Below, piece by piece: positions 25,345-31,915 of a stretch of 31,915 bases of DNA. The first letter of the stretch is position 1; the number at the start of each line of letters is the position of its first letter. The notes under the pieces were generated by a model, which was given only the letters and a program-made list of their open reading frames with translations, was not told the origin of the DNA and ran no database searches. A program made the translations under genes and the position numbers. The stretch lies in NCBI GenBank assembly GCA_002499195.1, contig DAKS01000032.1, forward strand, positions 1 to 31,915, written 5' to 3'. This DNA is from Euryarchaeota archaeon UBA443. GTDB taxonomy: Archaea; Thermoplasmatota; Poseidoniia; Poseidoniales; Poseidoniaceae.

Positions 25345-26481
25345 ATGCGAATCGGCATCGTCGTCAACCCTGACGCTGGACTTGGCGGCCGATTGGGCTT
25401 CAAAGGAAGTGATGGGCGGGCTAAGGAGGCTCGCGAAGCAGGTGCTGTCGATCGTTCAGGGCCACGTATGCAACAATGTATTACGAAATTCATTGATTTA
25501 CAACAATCCAGTTTGAATCGAATGGGCGTAAGTCCAACCTTCGTAGCATGGACCGGCCGAATGGGTGGTGATTGGTTGGAAGGAGTCGATTATGAGCAAC
25601 GGCAACCTTCCCCTTCGGAATCGACAGCGGACGATACTGCTGCACTTGTTCTAGATTTGGTTTCTGCCAATGTGGATGCAATTCTGTATGCAGGTGGCGA
25701 TGGAACAACTCGAGATGTTGTCAACACCCTCGATGGTAACGAAACACCATTGATTGGAGTTCCAGCTGGTGTAAAGATGCATTCAGGTTGTTTCGCTACA
25801 ACTCCTAATGCTGCAGCAGAAGTACTCCTCGCCTTCCTTCAAGGCGATCTTATGGTCGCTATTACCGAAGTGATGGACCTCGATGAGGAAATCTATCAGA
25901 AAGGAGAATGGAAGGTTCGTATGTATGGAGAAGCATGGACTCCATCAAGTCCACGATTCATGCAAGGGGCAAAGGAACAAGTTGAGCGAGCAAGCGAATC
26001 TGAAACGATAGAAGGACTTGCTAACCATATTGGAAATCTGATTGAAGATGACCCTGAACTGATGATAATTTGGGGTAGTGGAGGAACCCTTCGACGTATG
26101 GGAGAACATCTCGGTGTTGACTTGACCCTTCTTGGAATCGATATTCAACATAAAGGAACGGTCCATGCTGATTTGAATGAAGCTGCATTACTAGAGCATC
26201 TCGTCAATTATGATGGCCCACGTTTACTTCTCCTTTCACCGATGGGCGGGCAAGGGTTTCTCATCGGCCGAGGCAATCTTCAATTGTCGCCAGATGTGTT
26301 AAGATCCATTGGATTAGATTTTATTCTCGGTGTTGCAACACCATCCAAACTGCTAGGACTTTCAAGCGTTAGAATCGATACAGGTGATGTTTCACTGGAT
26401 GAGGAATTCCAACAGCGTCGCTTTGTGAAATTGCTTCAAGGTTATCGAACTACTCGAGTTATTCGAGTGCTTGAGGCTTAA
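25345..26481 (+). CDS. ATP-NAD kinase-like protein
   Basis: This protein belongs to the NAD kinase/diacylglycerol kinase superfamily. From ATG 25345 it has 378 residues. It opens MRIGIVVNPDAGLGGRLG, followed by KGSDG, typical of the COG3199-type NAD kinase-like group. The GGDGTTRDV nucleotide motif is at about residues 117-125, then IGVPAGVKMHSGCFATTP. The C-terminal half has GSGGTLRRMGEHLG and LLLLSPMGGQGFLIGRGN. It would phosphorylate NAD or a related substrate, but members of this group are not all proven NAD kinases. Longer in-frame starts exist at 25294 and 25312; I prefer 25345 because it aligns with the family start and has AGGT 6-7 nt upstream. It is divergent from the small acidic gene and convergent with pyrG, overlapping it by 4 nt. 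Confidence 0.85.
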   Translation: MRIGIVVNPDAGLGGRLGFKGSDGRAKEAREAGAVDRSGPRMQQCITKFIDLQQSSLNRMGVSPTFVAWTGRMGGDWLEGVDYEQRQPSPSESTADDTAALVLDLVSANVDAILYAGGDGTTRDVVNTLDGNETPLIGVPAGVKMHSGCFATTPNAAAEVLLAFLQGDLMVAITEVMDLDEEIYQKGEWKVRMYGEAWTPSSPRFMQGAKEQVERASESETIEGLANHIGNLIEDDPELMIIWGSGGTLRRMGEHLGVDLTLLGIDIQHKGTVHADLNEAALLEHLVNYDGPRLLLLSPMGGQGFLIGRGNLQLSPDVLRSIGLDFILGVATPSKLLGLSSVRIDTGDVSLDEEFQQRRFVKLLQGYRTTRVIRVLEA

Positions 26482-28100
26482 GGCAGAGATTGTCCACTCG
26501 AAGCAAGGAGAAGGCCAAGGAATGGCGGACTTGGTCGGCCAGGTCGAGATTTAAATTCAGGATGATACTGAACACCGACATAGTATGGATGTCCATCCAA
26601 TTCGAAGATTTCACAGCGTTGTCCACTCTCATCCTTTCCGACGAACTTCAGTCCAGCAGCCTCGATTTGGTCAACAAGATCTGGATTGATTTCGTAGCGA
26701 TGTCGATGACGTTCGTCGATCGAATCTTGACCACCATAGAGTCGCTTCATGACACAATCATCCACTTGGAAGATGGTTGGGCGTGATCCGAGGCGCATCG
26801 TTCCTCCGAGATGGGTTTTGGAAATTTCAGGCATGAAGATTACAGCAGGGTTCTGAGCATCGGCATCAAATTCGGTCGATGTTGCATCTTTGATATTGAG
26901 AACGTTTCGACAAAATTCTATGGTTGCAACTTGTAATCCAAGGCAAATACCAAGGTATGGAACGTTGTTTTCACGAGCGTATTGTGCTGCTAGAATCTTT
27001 CCTTCAATACCACGGTCTCCAAATCCACCAGGGACCAAAACACCGTTTGCATTACGCAGGAGATTCCAAGCATCAGAGTTGTTCGAATCTTCCAAATCGC
27101 TTGCTTCAATCCAATCGATGGTCAACTTACGTTCTACTGCAATAGCTGCGTGTTGGAGGGACTTGATGACAGATAGGTAAGCATCGGAAAGGTCTGTGTA
27201 TTTTCCTACCATTGCGATGTGGACGTCCTCTGATAGTTTATCGAGACGATGTGCCATTGCTCTCCACTCTGCAAGAAGTTCCGTCTTATTACAATCGATA
27301 TCGAGAATGTTGCAGAATCCTTGTTCTTCAAGCATCAATGGAACATGGTAGATGTTCGGAACATCATGTGTTGAGAATACTGCTTCTGGGTGAACGTGAC
27401 AGAATGCAGAGAGTTTTTCGCGTGTTTCATCATTGAGCGGCTTACTTGAACGACACACAAGAACATCAGGTGTAATTCCAAGTCCCATAAGTTCCTTGAC
27501 GGTGTGTTGCGTTGGCTTTGTTTTCTGTTCACCGACAGGGCCCATTACAGGTACAAGAGATACATGAACGAAGGTGACGTTTTCTCTTCCAACACGGAAT
27601 TGGAACTGGCGCAACGCCTCGAGGTAAGGAGCACTTTCAATGTCACCGACGGTTCCACCAAGTTCGATAATGCAGACGTCTGGTGTCTCTTCGCTACCAT
27701 CAGCAGGTCGCTTTGCAATATCGATAATCCAATCTTGGACTGTATCGGTGATGTGTGGAATAACTTGAACGGTCTTTCCGAGGTAATCGCCTCGTCGTTC
27801 ACCTTCAAGGACCTTTGAGTAGACTTTTCCTGTAGTGAGATTGTTGTCTCGAGCAAGGTTGAGATCGAGAAAACGCTCATAATTTCCGAGGTCGAGGTCG
27901 ACTTCACCACCATCATCGAGAACGAATACTTCACCATGTTCGAACGGACTCATCGTGCCTGCATCACTGTTCAGATACGGGTCGATTTTGATGGAGGTGA
28001 CTCGCAGTCCAGCACTCTTTAGGAGAACGCCGATGCTACTTGCAGTCACACCTTTGCCCAATCCACTGAGCACTCCGCCGCTGACAATTACGTACCTCAA
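26478..28100 (-). CDS. pyrG: CTP synthase
   Basis: This enzyme makes CTP from UTP, ATP and glutamine, the last step of pyrimidine nucleotide synthesis, in the same window as pyrBI. The synthetase domain opens RYVIVSGGVLSGLGKG and contains IKIDPYLNSDAGTMSP and GGTVGDIES. The C-terminal class I glutamine amidotransferase domain has PYLGICLGLQ with the nucleophile Cys and a YHPEF catalytic His/Glu. The frame is open to 28184 (TTG), but homologues begin at about the SGG motif, so I take the TTG at 28100, giving 540 residues. No good ribosome site supports any start, so the N-terminus is uncertain. Its stop codon overlaps the convergent NAD kinase-like gene by 4 nt. Confidence 0.94.
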   Translation of the reverse strand: MRYVIVSGGVLSGLGKGVTASSIGVLLKSAGLRVTSIKIDPYLNSDAGTMSPFEHGEVFVLDDGGEVDLDLGNYERFLDLNLARDNNLTTGKVYSKVLEGERRGDYLGKTVQVIPHITDTVQDWIIDIAKRPADGSEETPDVCIIELGGTVGDIESAPYLEALRQFQFRVGRENVTFVHVSLVPVMGPVGEQKTKPTQHTVKELMGLGITPDVLVCRSSKPLNDETREKLSAFCHVHPEAVFSTHDVPNIYHVPLMLEEQGFCNILDIDCNKTELLAEWRAMAHRLDKLSEDVHIAMVGKYTDLSDAYLSVIKSLQHAAIAVERKLTIDWIEASDLEDSNNSDAWNLLRNANGVLVPGGFGDRGIEGKILAAQYARENNVPYLGICLGLQVATIEFCRNVLNIKDATSTEFDADAQNPAVIFMPEISKTHLGGTMRLGSRPTIFQVDDCVMKRLYGGQDSIDERHRHRYEINPDLVDQIEAAGLKFVGKDESGQRCEIFELDGHPYYVGVQYHPEFKSRPGRPSPPFLGLLLASSGQSLP

Positions 28101-28208
28101 ACCTATCAACGGGATTTCAAGCGGTCGCGCATACCATATCAATATTGGCCATGGAGACAGACTATGTTTCATCTCTAATTTCAAGTATCGTCAGAATTAG
28201 GACAGTAT

Positions 28209-29168
28209 ATGCCGGGACTTGATGGAGATAAGATTCTGGTCACTGGAGCACTGGGTCAGATAGGTACTGAACTTGTCGAAGCGTTGAGGGACAAATATGG
28301 GGCCTCATCAGTGATTGCTTCCGACATTCGCAGCGATGAGCACAACAATGCGATAAATAACGGCCCGTATGCAACTCTTGACGTGTTGGACACTGATTCG
28401 ATCATCAAAATATGCAAGGACGAAGGGATTGGTACCGTATACCATTTAGCAGCATTACTGTCAGCAACCGGTGAACAGAATCCAGAATTGTGTCGCAAAG
28501 TGAATGTTGGAGGAACAATATCTGTTCTTGAAGCAGCAAGAGAGTGTTCTTTGCGTATATTCACTCCTTCTTCGATAGCAGTTTTCGGCCCTGATGCTCC
28601 GAAACATGCTCCGCAAATCACAGATCTAAATCCAACGACGGTGTATGGTGAGACCAAGGTCAAAGGTGAATTACTCGCTAAGGAGTATTGGGATGATTAT
28701 GGGATCGATGTCCGAGGAATCCGATATCCGGGTTTAATTTCATACAAGGCTCCTGCTGGTGGTGGAACAACAGATTACGCTGTGGAGATTTTCGAAGCCG
28801 CCCTAAAGGATGGATATTACAACTGCTTTGTTCGTCCGGACACCCGATTACCTATGTTGTACATGGACGATGCAATCCGAGCAACGTTGATGTTGATGGA
28901 TGCACAAAGCGGTACACTTGGACCATCTAAAGCAGGATACAATATTGATTGTTATTCTTTTACTGCCGAAGAACTAGCACATGCAATTTCTAAAGAGATA
29001 GACGGTTTCAAATGTGATTTTTCTCCAGACATACGTCAGAAGTATGCGGATTCATGGCCGGATTCTATCGATGGATCTGTAGCTAAAGAAGAATGGAATT
29101 GGTCCCCCAATTTTGACCTAGATAAGATGGTCAAAGAGATGTTGAATGGTTTGTCGAAAGAACATTGA
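28209..29168 (+). CDS. L-threonine 3-dehydrogenase, SDR (epimerase-like) type
   Basis: This enzyme oxidises L-threonine to 2-amino-3-ketobutyrate with NAD+. It is a 319-residue extended short-chain dehydrogenase. It has a glycine-rich NAD motif TGALGQIG (about 12-19), an NVGG segment, TPSSIAVFGP, and the catalytic pair in TVYGETK (Tyr and Lys). RYPGLISYKA followed by PGGGTTDYA-like AGGGTTDYAVEIF and TRLPMLYMDDAIRAT distinguish threonine dehydrogenases of the Thermoplasma/animal TDH type from sugar epimerases. AGGA lies about 7 nt before the ATG. It is divergent from pyrG and convergent with HMG-CoA synthase. Confidence 0.9.
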   Translation: MPGLDGDKILVTGALGQIGTELVEALRDKYGASSVIASDIRSDEHNNAINNGPYATLDVLDTDSIIKICKDEGIGTVYHLAALLSATGEQNPELCRKVNVGGTISVLEAARECSLRIFTPSSIAVFGPDAPKHAPQITDLNPTTVYGETKVKGELLAKEYWDDYGIDVRGIRYPGLISYKAPAGGGTTDYAVEIFEAALKDGYYNCFVRPDTRLPMLYMDDAIRATLMLMDAQSGTLGPSKAGYNIDCYSFTAEELAHAISKEIDGFKCDFSPDIRQKYADSWPDSIDGSVAKEEWNWSPNFDLDKMVKEMLNGLSKEH

Positions 29169-29191
29169 GTTCTCGGATTAACACTTTGGAT

Positions 29192-30748
29192 TTATTGTGA
29201 AATCCATTTGTATGTACGTGCGCCTTCGTTAGCACCATCTTCTCCGATTTCAACGAGTGCGAATTCACCATGAGGTGAGACGACGCTTTCTTCCTGCAAT
29301 CCTTTGTGGAGGTTTTCATAGGTGACTTGATCAATCGCAACACGTCCAGCAAGACGTTCAAACAATTGCCATCGAGCGACAACTTCGCGCCATCTCGGAG
29401 CAACCTTTCCTTCGAACACCTTGGCTTTGGCTCCTGAACCGTATCCACAGAGTCCAAACAACTCACCTTCGAGATTGGAATTGTCTTCTAGGTCGGATTC
29501 AAAGGTCGACATAAGAGCAAGGAAAATTGAACCCGTGTACTGGTTTCCAATCAAACTTGAAGCACGCTGCCCCTTTTCGATTCGATCTTTGTGAAATTCG
29601 AGATATTCGGGTGTCTTCGAAATCGCTCTTCGATAGGCATCCATTTCTTTTTCCCAGGCCATGATTTCTTCTGGATCATCACGTTCTGGCCTTTCTGGCA
29701 GTTCACCGATTTGTTCGACAACATTAGGCCACATCGAAGTATTCATTCGATCATGACGGAAGACGTCTGGGAACATACGCTTGGCTTGGAAAGCATAAGG
29801 AAGATGCATGATGATTCTAGACCATTGTTCTGTGAATTGGGTATCGAGTTCAGGATCCCAGCGCTTTTGTTTGATAGCGCGTTGGCTAAAGTTGTAAAAC
29901 GCTTGACGCACAGCATCTTGGTAACATCGATTTGAAAATTGTCCATCAAAGACGGGTTCATCACGATGCACACTTACCGATTCTTCACCGTGAGCGAAAA
30001 TACCGAGCCGTCGAACCGTCGATTCAGGAAGGTGCTTGACCATACGTTCGACGATGCCTTTCTTCAGCGATTGCCCAGTTTCTTGGGCAAGAGTCATCAC
30101 GTTAGAAATGACTGAACGAAGACTGACATTTCGTCGAGGTTTGAAGAAATCGTGAACAGGCGTTGTTGAAACACCCCAACAGTCAGGGATTTCGAGCAAT
30201 CGGGGGTTCTGTCGAATCAATAGTGCGCCGCCGCCTGCTCCTTGGGTGTATTCACCGCTCGATTCAAGGTCGTACTTTGCGTTGTCAGAGAAGATAACGA
30301 TTCCAATGCGGGCATCATCTTCGTTCGATCTAGCAGCCCAATCGAGCGTTGTATGAAGTGCATCGACTGCACCAATACATGCAAATGTCATATCGACAAC
30401 GTCACAGTTGCGGAAGCAGTCTTCACCGAACCGTTCTTGGTATCGCTGTGTGAGCATATCGAGAATATATGTCGCAGTTGGCTTTGCGCCATCGAGTGCT
30501 GATTCAGTTCCGAGGTACATTCGGCCAATGTCTCGAGGATCGATACCATTTCTATCGATAAGTCGCATAACAGCCATGGCTCCCATGGTTGCAGTATCTT
30601 CGTGAACATCAGGGATTGCCATGGCCTTCAGACCAAGTCCTTTGTTCAGTTTACCATAGTCGGCACCTCGCATTTCTGCGAAGTCTCGCATGTCCATGTA
30701 AAGGCGAGGAAAATGAATCGCCACATCGTCAATCCCAACGTTGACCAT
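29192..30748 (-). CDS. Hydroxymethylglutaryl-CoA synthase, long form
   Basis: This enzyme condenses acetyl-CoA and acetoacetyl-CoA to HMG-CoA, committing carbon to the mevalonate route for archaeal isoprenoid lipids. It is 518 residues, much longer than the roughly 350-residue form common in archaea and closer in size to eukaryotic or bacterial MvaS types. The catalytic residues are recognisable: Glu82 (GTESALD), Cys124 (TFACIGAVDALH) and His315 (HLPYAFQAKRM), plus AKYDLESSGEYTQGAGG. A C-terminal extension with alternating charged helices adds length. A TATA box at 30767-30777 places transcription start at about the ATG, so the mRNA is probably leaderless. The thermosome gene ends 60 nt upstream on the same strand. 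Confidence 0.92.
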   Translation of the reverse strand: MVNVGIDDVAIHFPRLYMDMRDFAEMRGADYGKLNKGLGLKAMAIPDVHEDTATMGAMAVMRLIDRNGIDPRDIGRMYLGTESALDGAKPTATYILDMLTQRYQERFGEDCFRNCDVVDMTFACIGAVDALHTTLDWAARSNEDDARIGIVIFSDNAKYDLESSGEYTQGAGGGALLIRQNPRLLEIPDCWGVSTTPVHDFFKPRRNVSLRSVISNVMTLAQETGQSLKKGIVERMVKHLPESTVRRLGIFAHGEESVSVHRDEPVFDGQFSNRCYQDAVRQAFYNFSQRAIKQKRWDPELDTQFTEQWSRIIMHLPYAFQAKRMFPDVFRHDRMNTSMWPNVVEQIGELPERPERDDPEEIMAWEKEMDAYRRAISKTPEYLEFHKDRIEKGQRASSLIGNQYTGSIFLALMSTFESDLEDNSNLEGELFGLCGYGSGAKAKVFEGKVAPRWREVVARWQLFERLAGRVAIDQVTYENLHKGLQEESVVSPHGEFALVEIGEDGANEGARTYKWISQ

Positions 30749-30766
30749 GCCATTCCGGCGATTTTT

Positions 30767-30777
30767 GTATATTTATA
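30767..30777 (-). promoter_or_regulatory. TATA box of the HMG-CoA synthase gene
   Basis: On the minus strand TATAAATATAC is a near-consensus archaeal TATA element. Its centre is about 24 nt upstream of the ATG at 30748, implying initiation at the start codon. It lies in the 60-nt gap after the thermosome stop. Confidence 0.75.
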
Positions 30778-30808
30778 GGGTGCTTACGGAAATCGCCCAA
30801 GTTTGAAC

Positions 30809-31915
30809 TTATCGGCGGTCGGGAGCGGTGCCATCTAATTTTGCTTGAACATCATCTGGTACGCTAATCTCTTGCTTTGCCCACAGTACATCATCGATTC
30901 TTAGAACAGCGATTGTGGCCTCACTTGCACCAGAGATGGCTTGTTCAAGAATCCGTGAGGGTTCGACAATATTGGAGACTCGCATGTTTTCAGGCTGACG
31001 AGTAACGACGTTCAATCCAATCGAATCATCATCATCTTTGCTCTGAATGGATACGATTTGCAAGAGGGCATCGATAGAATCCATTCCAGCGTTTTCAGCA
31101 AGGACGCGCGGTATGGTCTCAAGACCATCTGCAAAGGCTTCAATAGCGAGTTGTTCACGACCTGGGACAGTCTCTGCATATCTTCGCAATCGCCGGGCTA
31201 AAGCGATGTAAGTCGCCCCACCTCCAGGAATCAATTTTGGATTTTCTTTTAATCGACAAGCGATTCCAAGTGCATCAGCAAAACATCGCTCGACCTCTCC
31301 GACTACAGTTTCAGTACTACCCATAGCAACAAAGGTTGCACCACCTTCATCGGTTTCGAGAATCCAATGATCAACATCGCCCCATCGCTCACATTGACTA
31401 GAAATGAATACACCAACATCTGCATCTTTGGCTTGATTGATGGAAGGAACAAGACGGGCTCCACAACCTCTGGCAAGAAGTTCCAAATCGCTCTTTGCAA
31501 CTCGACGGAATGCCTTGATTCCTGCCTCAGCAAGATGAGCATGCGTACTATCATCAATACCCTCCCGACAAGCGAGAACATTCACACCTAGGTCAACAAG
31601 CATCTTGACTTGCTCAAGCAGGCGTTGCTGTTCAGCATCTCGGAATGACTGCAATACGCTCGTCGAAGTCACATTGAGTTGAACATCTGTCGATAAGGAA
31701 CGAAGTTCAAGACCTCCATCAACCAACAGAATAGATCCAGCTCCGAGTGAAGAGGGCATCTCAACGTGTGCTCGTTTTTTCGGAAGGGCAAGACCTGTGA
31801 TGAGTTTGGATTCTTCCAGAGACGGACCACTGCGAGTAATGACCTTGACACGTGTTGGATCTGCAACGATCTTACCATTCGATTCCATTGTGATGGCTTC
31901 TGCAGCATCAACAGC
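30809..31915 (-). CDS. Thermosome (group II chaperonin) subunit, 5' part outside window
   Basis: This is a subunit of the archaeal double-ring chaperonin that folds cytosolic proteins with ATP. The frame is open to the right edge, and the visible 368 residues are the C-terminal part of a protein of about 530-550 residues. They include the apical domain (SSLGAGSILLVDGG, QVKMLVDLGVNVLACREGIDD), LIPGGGATYIALARRL in the intermediate/equatorial return, GREQLAIEAFADGLETIPR, LAENAGMDSIDALL and VLRIDDVLWAK. The end is DGTAPDRR, lacking the Gly-Met-rich tail that many thermosome subunits have. The N-terminal ATP-binding loop is not in the window. The segment MESNGKI that could look like a start is internal: the upstream codons remain in frame. 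Confidence 0.95.
   Translation of the reverse strand, partial: AVDAAEAITMESNGKIVADPTRVKVITRSGPSLEESKLITGLALPKKRAHVEMPSSLGAGSILLVDGGLELRSLSTDVQLNVTSTSVLQSFRDAEQQRLLEQVKMLVDLGVNVLACREGIDDSTHAHLAEAGIKAFRRVAKSDLELLARGCGARLVPSINQAKDADVGVFISSQCERWGDVDHWILETDEGGATFVAMGSTETVVGEVERCFADALGIACRLKENPKLIPGGGATYIALARRLRRYAETVPGREQLAIEAFADGLETIPRVLAENAGMDSIDALLQIVSIQSKDDDDSIGLNVVTRQPENMRVSNIVEPSRILEQAISGASEATIAVLRIDDVLWAKQEISVPDDVQAKLDGTAPDRR

Noticed and set aside
28209..29168. UDP-glucose 4-epimerase
   Set aside because: The fold is the same, but the GGGTTDYA and TRLPMLYMDD segments are those of SDR threonine dehydrogenases.
31669..31888. Thermosome gene starting at the Met near 31888
   Set aside because: The reading frame continues to the window edge and the visible part lacks the N-terminal ATP domain, so this Met is internal.
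1..31915. CRISPR array, insertion sequence, prophage or rRNA
   Set aside because: No regularly spaced repeats, transposase, integrase or phage gene, and no rRNA-like sequence were seen on either strand.

Overview
The window looks like chromosomal DNA of a planktonic euryarchaeon of the Thermoplasmatota, most likely Marine Group II (Poseidoniales) or a close relative. This placement is inferred from gene content, since no rRNA is present. The archaeal markers are a thermosome subunit, a two-domain Cdc48 ATPase, aspartate carbamoyltransferase with a separate zinc regulatory chain, an Ncs6/TtuA-type tRNA thiolase, HMG-CoA synthase and Thermoplasma-like SDR threonine dehydrogenase. Mixed with them are bacterial-looking genes: a bacterial-architecture threonyl-tRNA synthetase and a succinate dehydrogenase membrane anchor resembling actinobacterial ones. 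Start signals are mixed. Some genes have GGAGGTG-type Shine-Dalgarno sites. Others have a TATA box about 25 nt before the ATG and so are probably leaderless.

Layout: (1) 3-5208, minus strand: an aldehyde dehydrogenase, then a tightly packed sdhC-sdhA-sdhB operon behind a leader rich in inverted repeats. (2) 5291-7812, plus: Cdc48 and a small PRC-barrel protein. (3) 7899-11977, plus: a three-gene operon of a DUF4350 membrane protein, a DUF58 protein and an 8-TM membrane protein. This resembles MoxR/DUF58 clusters, but no MoxR ATPase is seen. (4) 11978-15729, minus: a translationally coupled operon of a Roadblock/LC7 protein, a 1044-residue Roadblock-like plus SMC-like coiled-coil protein, and a 78-residue two-helix membrane protein. 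This is the best candidate for an undescribed system. (5) 15953-16972, plus: tRNA thiolation gene. (6) 16964-18384, minus: pyrB-pyrI. (7) 18492-20255, plus: a 6-TM protein with a long helical tail, convergent with (8) 20256-25248, minus: a small acidic protein, thrS, and a 9-TM protein with a helical-repeat tail. (9) 25345-26481, plus: a NAD-kinase-like protein. (10) 26478-28100, minus: CTP synthase. (11) 28209-29168, plus: threonine dehydrogenase. (12) 29192-31915, minus: HMG-CoA synthase with a clear TATA box, then the C-terminal two thirds or so of a thermosome subunit that runs off the right edge.

The region is dense housekeeping DNA. No intergenic stretch exceeds about 230 nt, and several convergent genes touch or overlap at their stop codons. 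I see no tRNA, rRNA, insertion sequence, CRISPR array or prophage gene. Energy metabolism (SDH), pyrimidine synthesis (PyrB/PyrI/PyrG), isoprenoid lipid synthesis (HMG-CoA synthase), protein quality control (Cdc48, thermosome) and threonine handling (ThrS, TDH) are the recognisable themes. The unrecognised genes are mostly membrane or coiled-coil proteins.
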